Position numbers and translations under genes: made by a program. 64,000 nucleotides of DNA, taken from NCBI GenBank assembly GCA_910587305.1, contig CAJUKV010000017.1, forward strand, positions 1-64,000. Reading direction: 5' to 3'. This document shows, piece by piece, positions 51,550 through 62,800 of the stretch; positions within the stretch are counted from its first letter, which is position 1; every line of letters starts with the position of its first letter. The notes beneath the pieces were generated by a model. It was not told where the DNA came from, made no database searches, and was given only the letters and a program-made list of their open reading frames with translations. Origin of the DNA: an uncultured Lachnospiraceae bacterium. GTDB taxonomy: Bacteria; Bacillota; Clostridia; Lachnospirales; Lachnospiraceae.

Positions 51550-51841
51550 TCTTTCTCTCCTTTTTCCTAAGCTTATTTTTGGCTTTCGCCTGTTACCTGC
51601 GGCCACCAAGCTGACGGCCTGTGTGCGCGAAGCGCAACATGCAGCGCAGCACATTCCTTTTCCGGCTTCTATCGTTTCCGGCTTTTTATGTATGGCGTCA
51701 CATGCTGTTCTTACTGCCGCCATGACCGCATATATCTATAAATGCATCCTGTCCGCAAACCTGCAGGAGTGGAATACATCTATATTCTTTTATTTCAATA
51801 AACTGACCCGCAAAGCGTGACAGTGTTTGGCTGTTTCGGCG

Positions 51842-52564
51842 CTATGGGCCACTCTTGGCCGTAGCTCCATCGTTTCTCACCACCGCGTACCGGAAATTCA
51901 ACACTACGTTTTCCTTCACAATCAACTGGGTTTTGTTGCCATCGCTGTCAGTATCATAAAGCTTAACATCCGCGTTCACATAAGAAACCGGATTCCCGTT
52001 GCCTACACCACCCGGAAAGGAAAATTCAATTTCAAGATAATTTCCCATGTAATACCCGTCCGTGAAGATTCGGGCTACGGCGCGTGCAACCGCATTACTG
52101 CCATCATGATAGCTGTAACTTTTATCTGATTTATCCATGTAATAATATCTGGCCAAAAGCCGTCCGGCTTTCACAGGCTCCAACATTTCCCTTTCCGTGC
52201 CGCCCACCACGATTTTTGTCTCCGGGCATCCTTCCGTGGAAACCAGCACGGCGTAGTTCTCCTGCTCTAAAAATTCCAGGATGGGGCCCTTATCAGCTCC
52301 CGAGGCTCCGGCCGGTTCCGTAACGGAATAAATCTTGATATAGCCCGTGGCCGTTTCCGTCATGGCGTAAAGTTCCTGAATGGTGTTGTCCAAAATAATC
52401 TGTGCCCGCTGCAGCCGTTCCATCCGCAGAAACAATTTGGCCGCAGGGCTTAAAACGCCCACCATCATGGTCGTCACAATGCCAAAAATAACCATTGCCA
52501 CAATCATTTCTACTAAGGAAGTTCCCCGGCGGCTTTCTATACGCCGCCTTCGAAATTTTTTCAA
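51842..52564 (-). CDS. Minor pseudopilin (GspJ/PilW-like)
   Basis: 240 residues with leader MKKFRRRRIESRRG, then TSLVEMIVAMVIFGIVTTMM; Glu19 is Glu5 of the mature form. The large C-terminal domain (LLARYYYMDKSDKSYSYHDG) is typical of large minor pseudopilins that cap the filament. Its ATG overlaps the stop of the preceding gene by 4 bases. Role likely in tip-complex initiation. Confidence 0.82.
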   Translation of the reverse strand: MKKFRRRRIESRRGTSLVEMIVAMVIFGIVTTMMVGVLSPAAKLFLRMERLQRAQIILDNTIQELYAMTETATGYIKIYSVTEPAGASGADKGPILEFLEQENYAVLVSTEGCPETKIVVGGTEREMLEPVKAGRLLARYYYMDKSDKSYSYHDGSNAVARAVARIFTDGYYMGNYLEIEFSFPGGVGNGNPVSYVNADVKLYDTDSDGNKTQLIVKENVVLNFRYAVVRNDGATAKSGP

Positions 52565-52941
52565 GGAGATGCACCTCCTTTTTCAAAGAAATAAAATACT
52601 GCCTTTCTTGCGCCGCTGCCATCAGAAACTTCCGTTTTTGTCAGATCTGTTTTTACTGTAAAGACATGGCTTCCTGTCGTCTGCCCATCGGCGGAAATGG
52701 CCTTGAACTCGAGGGACTTGTTTCCGCCATTATCTTCAAGAGACAGTCCTGCCGTACCCTGTCGTACTTTATTACAAATCTCCCCATTTGACTCTCTGAT
52801 TTCCCTGCTCTTGTGCTGGGCATTGGTGCAGAAGGAAATGGCCCCCTGTATGATTGCCATCATCATCAGAAACAGCATGGCGCTTACCATGATTTCCACC
52901 AGTGTTTCTCCTGAATTTTTGTGAATTTTCAGCTTTTTCAT
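52561..52941 (-). CDS. Minor pseudopilin (GspI/PilV-like)
   Basis: 126 residues: leader MKKLKIHKNSG, then ETLVEIMVSAMLFLMMMAII with Glu16 at mature position 5. Short extracytoplasmic domain, as in GspI-type proteins. Overlaps neighbours by 4 bases on each side, so the three minor pseudopilins are translationally coupled. Confidence 0.82.
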   Translation of the reverse strand: MKKLKIHKNSGETLVEIMVSAMLFLMMMAIIQGAISFCTNAQHKSREIRESNGEICNKVRQGTAGLSLEDNGGNKSLEFKAISADGQTTGSHVFTVKTDLTKTEVSDGSGARKAVFYFFEKGGASP

Positions 52942-53798
52942 GGTTCTGGCGCCTCCCCTCCTCCGGTTTCTCCCTCTCCGCCTTCGGTCTCTGTCTCCCC
53001 GCTTTCTCTGATGGTTTTGTTAAATTTGTAACCTGTCACCCAATCAAAATCCGTTGCCGCTGTAAATGGCTTGATTTCATACTCAATTGGGTCATTTTCC
53101 GGTACACTCAAAAGAGCTCCCAAATTATCTTTCCATTGCTTATCGGTACTATCCCACGAAATTCTGTTTCCATTATGATAAAAGACAAGCGCCTCCATGT
53201 CATAAGCTGCCGATTGGTTATAAACTGTGCTGTAGCTGTAGCTCATATTGTCCGCCCTGACAGTCACTTCCACCGTAAGGGTATAACGCGCGATGCTTCC
53301 TGCCACTGTATCCGGGTTGCCTGCCGCGCCACTGGTTGAAGAATAGGAAAATGTCTGTCTGCCGTCCCAATCGTTTTCCTTATAGAGAGCAATCGTGATA
53401 TCTCCGTAATTCTTATCCCCCGCCGGATTTTCCCCTGCGCTGTAGTGATATATTGTATTGGCGGGATCATTCGGGTTATAGTCCAGGTAACTTTTCATTT
53501 CCAGAAATCTGCAGGTAAAGAGATAAAAACTGTTTCCTCCATCAGGATCAGCCTTTGCCTGCTGGGGGCTTTCAAACCGCGTAAGCTCATAATCCAATGT
53601 CTCCGCGAAGCTTTTGGCAAGCTGGTAACAGCGTTCCTGCCTAAGCCTTTTGTTTGCCTGAGAGAGCATCAGACCGGCCGTATAAATCATTGCCAAGGCA
53701 AATGCCACCAGAAACGCCGACACGCATACCACAATCACTAAAGACGTGCCTTTTTTTGATTCAGTTTTCATAAAATGCGTCTTTTTCCGGTGAAACAT
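52938..53798 (-). CDS. Minor pseudopilin without Glu5 (GspK/PilX-like)
   Basis: 286 residues with leader MFHRKKTHFMKTESKKG, then TSLVIVVCVSAFLVAFALAM. The mature position 5 is Ile, not Glu, the hallmark of the GspK/PilX-type subunit that sits at the very tip. AGGAGGG precedes ATG 53798. The C-terminal domain (KSFAETLDYELTRFESPQQA) ends in a Gly/Glu-rich tail. It is encoded directly after the giant GLUG protein, suggesting a shared tip assembly. Confidence 0.78.
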   Translation of the reverse strand: MFHRKKTHFMKTESKKGTSLVIVVCVSAFLVAFALAMIYTAGLMLSQANKRLRQERCYQLAKSFAETLDYELTRFESPQQAKADPDGGNSFYLFTCRFLEMKSYLDYNPNDPANTIYHYSAGENPAGDKNYGDITIALYKENDWDGRQTFSYSSTSGAAGNPDTVAGSIARYTLTVEVTVRADNMSYSYSTVYNQSAAYDMEALVFYHNGNRISWDSTDKQWKDNLGALLSVPENDPIEYEIKPFTAATDFDWVTGYKFNKTIRESGETETEGGEGETGGGEAPEP

Positions 53799-53839
53799 TT
53801 TGCCCTCCTTTCTTCTTAAAACTTTTTCCTTCCGAACGG

Positions 53840-56800
53840 CTAATTCTCAATTGTCATTTCATAAGGATCCGAACGCACATAGGCGTCGCTTCCATATGAC
53901 GGTGCCGTCGTCATATCTTCATTTTCCTGAACATCCGAGTAAATCTGCACCAGGCTGGTGAACCGGAGATTGTCATCCTTAATACTGTTTCCGCCATCCT
54001 TTGGCGTAAGACTATCCGCATCAGGCAGGATTAATGTGTACTTGAGTCCGCCGGTTTCATCCTGTGTTTCTTCCACCCTAAGTTTAGCGGTGAGATTCAC
54101 TTCATAGGGAACCATATAACCTGTTTGCTTTTCATAATCTCCCTTTACATCCCTGAAATAGGGAAGCTCACATTCTCCCGGATTGTCAGCACTTATATCG
54201 ACTTTCTCTATTTCTTGAATTATCTGCCACTTGTCGTCAGCGTCTTTCTCGTATACCGTTGCCGATACGACCGTTCCATCATCCGGCGATTTCGTTTCCA
54301 CAATCTTAAACTCGTGGAGCTTTTCGCCCGTGTCGGCCGCGTCAGTTCCTTCCACTTTTTCTGTCAGCATGATGTAATAGGAATCCGCCAGCTCCACACT
54401 GTTAAAGCTCAGGGTAATATGCTTTGCCGTCCAATCCTCCTCCTGAGGGTCCTCCGCAAGGGGCTGTACTCCATACAATTCCGCGCCATCAGCCTCAAAA
54501 TCTTCCTCCGGGAACTCCCCGGCGCTGTCATCAGTGGATCCTGTCGTATCTGACTTCTTATCCGTGCTGTCATCATCAGACGCTGTCGTATCTGACTTCT
54601 TATCCGTGCTGTCGTCAGCAGGAACTTTCGTGTCTGTCTTTTTCTCCGTGCTGTCGTCAGCAGGAACTTTCGTGTCTGTCTTCTTATCGGCGCTGTCGTC
54701 GGCAGGCGCTTTCGTGTCTGTCTTCTTATCGGCGCTGTCGTCAGCAGGCACTTTCGTGTCTGTTTTCTTATCGGTGCTGTCATCGGCAGGCGCTGTCCTA
54801 TCCGGCTTTTCTTCGACGTCGTCATCCTCAGGCTCTCCCGCCCCCGGAAGCTTTTTCAGATCCGCCGTGTGGTATATCCGCGTTGCGGCCGCCAGCAAAA
54901 CAGGATTCTTTACATACGCTTCCATTTCACTTTCACTGAACAGATAACTGTTCCGAACGCCTTTGTTGGACGGGATGATGATAAATTCCGCCTTTCCGCT
55001 GTCCACTTTACCGGCTTTGCTAAATAAGCTCTCGGCTTTCACTTCACTGTTTTTCACGGCGCTTATATCCAAAGCTTTATCCGCTTTATTCGTGCCGTCG
55101 CCGCCAGATATGCTATCTGTGCCTTCTTTGCCGGTGGTTTTGTCGGCGCTGTCTTTGCCGGAAGATTTATCCGTATCGTCGCCGTCAGGCGATTTGCCCG
55201 TATTATCTCCATCAGAAGAGTTATCTGTGTTGTTTGCGCCGCTGCCCAGCGTTTTATCTGTTTCTTCCCCGTCAGGCGATTTATCCGCACTGTCCGAACC
55301 TTCCCCATCAGGCGTTTTGTCGGTACTATCTCCGTCGGGAGTTTTATTACCGTCGTCTCCGTCAGGTGTTTTGTTCCCATCAAGGGTGTTATCCGCGTCG
55401 TCTCCGTCAGGCGTTTTGTCCCCGTCAAGAGTGTTATCCGCATCTTCTTCGCCAGGCGTTTTGTCCGTATTGGAAAGATTGCCGTTTGTGCCGTTCAGGC
55501 TGCCGCCTGTCACACCAGTTGTTTCCTTCTTTTCCTCATCTTCCTTTTCGGCATCAGCTTTCCGCTCTGCCCCATAAGATGATGTGCCGTCACCTGTCAA
55601 ATCAGGATTATAAATAAGCGTTACCTTAATATCCGAATCCTCGCTGCCAACTTCTACCTCCGGCGTCGGCAGTTTCACATAAGGCAGCTGCCAGCACTCA
55701 GAGCTCACCCACGGCGAACTGATATTTCCGCCACCGGAAGAAATTCTCGCATAAAAGAGAATGTACTTGCCCGCATATTCGGCTGAAAGCCCGGCAAGAT
55801 CATGGCTGTAATTCCTGCCATCGTTCCCCACAACCTCCATAGAAACAGGGATAGGGTTCCGGTTGCCTTCCTCTTCTGACGGAGGATAAATAGACACTAA
55901 TCCTTCAATCTCTTCCTCTGCGCCGCTCTCAATGAATGCTTTGGCCTCTTCGATTGCTTTGGCTATCTCATCCGCATCAGTACTGTCAAAGTCAAACACA
56001 TAAGCCTTTAACAGATATGCGCTGTCGCCGGGAGGAATGCTCTCATCGTCTGTCACTTTCACATTTACTGTCATTCCGCCATCTTGGAATTCATCTACGA
56101 TTAATATCGTCTCCTTTATCGGTTCTTGGTTGTCAGCATCCGGATCCGGTGGTGTCACTTCATGCTCCCAATTTTTTGTCCACTCAATCTTCGGTTCACC
56201 CAGACGCTTAGGCACATCCAAGTTATAAATAACACCGTCAATACTGCGGACATAAGAATTATCATTGTCTCCGGGCAGCGCCTTTATATAAATCGCAACA
56301 CGTTTTCCGGCATAGCTGACCTTTTCAACAGTTCCGTCATCCCTGGTAATTTCGATATTTTCCAAATCGACGGAAGTTTTATAAACACCATTTTCGGCAG
56401 TGGGATTTCCATCTGCATCTATTACCGAAATTTTGGCTATTACCGGGTTCTCATCCTCCAAAGTCAAATTGTCATCCTCTTTGTAAGGCTGCACATAAAT
56501 CTCATAAAAGACACATCCGGTCTCCGGTATGATTCCATTCCATTCCGGTGCAATTGCATCCCATTCTATCTCATAGTCCAATTCATCATTGTTAATTATG
56601 GTCACTTTGGGCTGTCCCGGCTGTGGCAGTCTGCGTTTTACTTGATAGGTCTTTGTAGAAGTCAGACCTATATTGTTTGCGTCTCCCTTACGCGTCACAG
56701 TAAGCTCTACCGCGCTGTAAGACCAGTTCTCGGCATCCGGAGTAATTGAGTAATAGTTCTGCCCTGTGGGCTGCGGGTTGTTATTATCCGGTACTTCCTG

Positions 56801-59800
56801 ATTGGTCAATATGGAAACACGTCTTTCCTCCCCTGTGCTTTCATCACTAACAATTCCTGCCAGAGAGACGATGTAATTACTGTTTGCCGTATACTTAGAA
56901 CCCTCATCCCATCTGAAGGTATACTGTAAGTGTCCGGTGTCAGCATTTATTTCCGGTGTAAGAACATCCGTGTTATCCATGAGTACCGGGGCTGGGAGCA
57001 GCGTAAACAACTCACCGGAAGTCCAATTGTAATCTTCAAATGTATCCTTATTGCTTTCATTTAATACAGGAGTATAGGTATACCCCCACTCATACTTTTC
57101 CGTCTGAGTGCCGTCCGGCTGCGTCTCTGTTACTTTCTTAAGTGTTTTTACATTGGCTGTAGCTTCAACGACAGCACTTCCATTTCCAAGCTTATCGGAG
57201 TAAGTATATACAGGGCCTAAACCGGACTCAGCATACCATACCCGAACCCTTATGTTGCTGGCTGTCGCCATGTAATCAGGCAGATTGGCAAAGACCGCCG
57301 TCGCCTGACCGCTGGTGGTTGTAAGGATATCCGCACTTTGGAAAACGGTATCTTTATGTTCGGTACCTGCTTCATCCTTCCATGTTCCAATCAGTTCCGC
57401 ACGGTAGACGGGCGGTGTGGTGACATTTCCGCCACTTCCGAGTATCGCCACCTGTATCCGCAAATCCTGTAGATTGGTTCCGGTTACGGTACACTCGGGT
57501 ACAATTTTTTTACCTGAATTATCTTCACGGCGTATCGCGATCTCCGGCGTGTATGCGGGCAGGTAAACAGGAACGGATACTTCCGCCGACTCTTTTACGT
57601 CATTTGTGCTCTTTACCTGAACAATTAATTGCTGGAGTGACGCTTGCGTTAAATCTATTTTCCCGGTTCCACTTACAGGAAAACTTATCGGAACATTGCT
57701 GTCCATTCGCGTCACATACGCCGTTAATCCAAGCTCATTTTTCGGATCATATGTAGCATATTTTTCCTGATTTTCCTTTTCCAAGGACAAACGGTATTCG
57801 TAGCCATTGCCATTTTCTATCAGCTCTATGCGTAACTCGGGATCGGGCATTACGTTGCCGATTGTCACTGTATTGGACTGCACTGGTTCCGAATCAATCA
57901 TACCCGACTTGCTGGCAATCACCCTGACAAAAATTTCCCCGCCCTCTTTTATTATTTCATCAGAAAGAGTAAATGTATTTGTTAAAGAGTTAAAGCTGGG
58001 AAGAGAAATAATCTTCGTATCATTTCCATTCATTCCCTTTTTATACACAACCGCTTTATAGCTGACCCCTCCATCCCCCGCATAAGCCGGCGCGCTTATC
58101 TCAATAGTAAACGGGTTACCGCCTCCTGTTCCGTCACTGCTTTCTGTCTTTGTAAGCGTTACCTTTTCGGGGGCAATGAGCATTCCGGCCTTTTCATAAC
58201 AAAACTTGCGCACATATTCATCGAATTGACGGGAAAATTTTATATCTTTTCCATTACTTTCGAGTTCGGTAGGATCTCCCACAATTAAGCCTAAATTTTT
58301 ATAATCAGGCTCAGCAGGTATCTTGAAAAGAACATACCCGACATTTCTTAACTGCCAATCGGGCCACCTATTGCCCCCGACATTAACCTCGCCATTTACT
58401 GTAGTATCTCCACTTAGTTGAAGATTTTTTATTTCATTGCTTCTATCAGTTAAATAAATAAAATATCGAGTTCCCTTGTCCTTTATACTGTAAACCCATC
58501 CGGAATTTGCTCCCTCCAAATTATTTCTTGTGCTATTATTAATAGTTCCACCAACATTAAAACTTTCTACGTCATTTTCACTCAGGAAATAATTCTCTTT
58601 ACCGCTTATTCCATTATTCAAACTACCTGGGTTACTATTGCCTGTAGCGTACGAAATGATTGGATAACTAGTGTGATTATATTTGCTACCGACACGATTC
58701 ACTGAAAAGCAACATTTCAAGGTAGTATTTTTAGAACCAAGTTCTCCATATCTGTCCCCAAAAATACCTGCAACAAATTGTATTCCTTGTAATTCTGCTG
58801 CATAATTACGACATCTCTCAATATTTAAAATAATGTTAGCTGTAGAATTTGTAATTCTGCCCGCACTAGGATCATCGCAGGAAAAGAAACCTACAATACC
58901 GGAAGCCATAGAAGCGGAATAAATCTTAACTCCTGCTCCATTAACGCAATCTATCACATTGATTGTATATTTTTGTCCGTTTGCAGCATTTCCTACCCCA
59001 TAAGCCGTCACATTCCCCAATATCCCTGCACTATCATTTGCGCAGTTGGCTGTACTATTCCCACTTTGTCCATAAATATTCCCAAAGTTCCCACAGCCAA
59101 CGATATTATATTCATTTCCCTCGTAGGCGTGATAAAGCTGCGCCACAATGCCTGCTGCCGCTCCTTGCCATCCGGCCTGGAAAGTAGTCTGCAAATTTCC
59201 ATAGTTATAGCAGTTCTCAATATTGCCTCCACTTCCGGTCCACTGTCCAAGAATCCCCCCCGAATAATGGGTGTTCCGACAATACACCGTGCCATAGTTT
59301 ACACAGCTTTGTATCGTCCATTCACTGCTGGTAGTATTATTTTGGTTTCCAATAATACCTCCTGCAAAACGGTTCGTATCGGCTGTTTGAAGCTCCCTTC
59401 CCACAAATGCCTGATTCAGCAGGAAAGTCAAATTTCTCTCTGACTCGTTCATACCGATAATACCGCCAGTTCCCACGCCGATTGTCCCGGACTTGTTGTT
59501 CAAGAACCAATTGCCTGTGGCACAGTAATTAACCTCTCCTGTGGGTGCATTGTAGGCCGTAATACCGCCCAGATTACCATTATCTGAAACGATAAGAGAC
59601 AAGCTTCTGCCTTCATTTACTCCTTTTCCATTCCATTCCTTATACCTTTGGCTTTCTATAGAAGTATTATTAGACCAATATACATAATCGGAATCCTCTT
59701 TGATATTTTTGGCAGCAGCGGCAGTAATTAAATCATCCACACTGCCAATTTTTTCGCCATTTGATTCCATCAGATCCGCTGTTACAGCATCGCCGGACAA

Positions 59801-62800
59801 TTCAATACTCCCCTTGTTATATCCGGCAATTCCGCCTGCCATACCGCTTTTAACATTTATCGTATTTACTTTATCAGAATCTATTAGACAGCCGGTAATT
59901 ACACCGCTCTTTTCATTTTTCCCGGCAATTCCGCCCACATGGCTGGCGTACTTTTCCTTCTCCTCCGCCGTACTGGTGGATGTGGCGGTATACACCCCCA
60001 TGACATCAATAGAGAGTCCTTCAATCGTAGACCCTTCCAGCCTGCCGCTGTTTCTTCCGGCAATTCCGCCATAGCAGTTCCCGGCCTCGCTGCCGCCCGA
60101 CTGTTTGATATCTTCGCCGTCAACAAGACAGTTCGCCACCAATGCGTCCGCCTTGCTTTCTCCAATACCTCCCTGATTTTCTCCCACAATTCCGCCCAGA
60201 TACTGATAATTTTTAAATTCCTCAAACTCCAATCCCTGAATGGTTACATTCTCAACTGTTGCTCCCAGCGTTCCGTTAGATTCATTCAATCCTACAGTGC
60301 CGCCTACCATCAGCGCGCTGGCCTTGACGTCTATTGTCGGCATATAAGCGATGTAATCAACCGCATAATCATCCTTTGTTTCAGGCTTTGTCTCATCAAT
60401 CACAAACTTCCCAATAATCTTGCCTGCCATGTTCTGTTTGCCTTCGGCGGCGTCATTACCGGAAACGGCATTTTTCCCGGCAATACCGCCCACCATTCCG
60501 GTTGTTTCTGACATAGTTCCCGACAGAACAACCTCCACTACAGGCTTACTATCTTTATCCAATCTTGCCACAGGCCCACTACTCAGTATTGTTCCATAAT
60601 TTACCGCGCAGACAGCCCCGATTGCGTCCACTCCCTGGCTACTGATTGTAATCTGATTAGGGATTTCCTCCGAATCTTTTTCGTTTTTATCCCCCACGCC
60701 GCACTTATTTATATACCCGTAGTTTTCCGCGGCAATTCCACCCGCATAGCCATGGTCGCTGTTCACAGTCCCCACGTTCCGGCATTCTTCCAAGATAAAT
60801 CCCTTATTATTAACGGCCACAATTCCGCCCGCGCGTCCATTGTCCGCAGTCACTTTTTCCGACCTGTTAACCGCACGGGAAATCGTCAGGAAGCTGCTTC
60901 CCGCTACCCCTGCTCTGGCTTCACCGATAATCCCGCCTGCATAATCCTGCGTGGCGCGCACAAGCTCCGCCTTGCATACCAGCTCCGTCTCGACGCTCTT
61001 GGCTGTGGCGTCCGAGGAATCCTCTTGATAGGAAGCATCAATAATCCCCTCGTTGATACCGATGATTCCGCCTACTTTTTCCTTACCGCGCACGGTTACG
61101 TTTTTGTCCACGGCTACTACTTCAAATACTTCATCCTTACCTATGCCTTTTATTTCCTCATCTGAAACGGTCACATAGATACTTCCACAGACAACATCAA
61201 TCTCATCGGATTCGTCTCTGTCATAGGCCCGGTTCCAGCCCACAATACCGCCGATACCCTGACCGTTATTTCCTGCAATGGTATACTCTTTTCCGCCATT
61301 GCTGCCGGACACATAGATATTCCCAAGATTAGCGCCGGCAACTCCGCCCGCATAGTCCCCGGCAGCGGTTACTTCCGCCTGATTTTTATTTGCGCGCAGC
61401 TCCGCGCCGGAGAGGTTGTAGCCTGCAATCCCTCCCACAAAGCTTTTGCCCGAAACCCTGACGCCTTCTTTGGTGTTGCATGCGGCGATAAGACCGGAAG
61501 TATAATTCCAATTTCCCTTATTTACAACATCTTCATAAGTGCGCTTATTCTCCGGCTTTCCGCCTTCCCCTTCCTGGTTCGCTCCTGTAATTGCCGAGTC
61601 AGCCTGCACGTTTAATCCCACAATACCGCCGATATAATTCAGTCCGGCATTGCCGAAATTGTCGGAAAGAGTGCAGTTAAACACACCGCCCGCATTAAAG
61701 CCAACGATTCCCCCCAGGCCGATAAACCCATTTAAGGTTCCCGCATTTTCACAGTGATCAATCACCTGATGGTCAAGGTTCGCGCCAAGAATGCCGCCGC
61801 CGATGGACACTCTGATGTCCTCTTCTATCTGCCGCACGTCGGCCTTTACCTCATCGCTTCCCAGATAAGCCTTCAAGGAGACGCCCTCGCCGGTGGCGCC
61901 TGCGGCCGATCCGGTACCTGTCCCCGTACCGCCTTCCGTCCCTGTGCCGGTTCCTGTCCCCGTATCGGTTTCATTACCTGCCTCATGCTTGGAAAGACGG
62001 CCTGAATTTTTGCAGTTCACAACTACAAGCTCACTGTACCGCTCACAGTAGCCCACGATTCCGCCCGTATACAAGTCGCAGTAAATCGGCATATTATTAT
62101 TGTCAGCAGCGAAGGAATTCGCTGAATTGTTTTTATTTCCAATGGTTAAAATGCATTTATTGTCAGAAGGCAGCACCCGTGTGGGAATGTTGCTCACTTT
62201 TTCTCCCGCCAGCGTTTCGTCCAGCTTTGGCAGAAGCGGCAGCGCCGTAGCAGGCAGCGTTTCTTTTGCTTTTTTCGTTTCTCCGCCCTCTTCGTCCGCT
62301 TCCGTTTTCTCTGTCGCATTCAGATAATCCAGAAGAGAAATATCCTCTCCCGTGGCAATCCCTGCCGCCGTATTTAACTGTTTCTGAGTGTATGTTCTCT
62401 GATAGCCGATCACGCCCCCGGTAAACGCTTTGCCTTTAATGCTGCCAAGGCTGTTGTCAGTCCTAAAGCCATCCATTGTCACATTCTTCGCAGTGACCGG
62501 GTCAGTCGGCGCACCCTCCGGGTCGGCCTGCGTCTCTCCGCCTTCCGTGCCTGTTTCCGGCCTTTTCCTTTCAACCAGATCCACCACATTTGCGCCGATA
62601 CAACCGCCCACGTAATAATTTCCCGTAACACTGGAAGGTTTGATGGTCAGATCCTGTGTGAGGAGCGCTGTGGAAGCATTCAGGCCAATACAGCCGCCAA
62701 CTCCGTCTCCCTCAGCGTAAATCTGTCCGCCAATTAAAGTGTAATCCACCTTGAGCGTACCCTTGGTATCGTTAAAGCCAATCATGCCTCCCACATAATT

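Noticed and set aside
54125..55617. Plus-strand open frames of 90-200 codons over the giant gene
   Set aside because: Antisense shadows of the tandem repeats; compositions are Ser/Leu/Cys-rich and lack ribosome binding sites.
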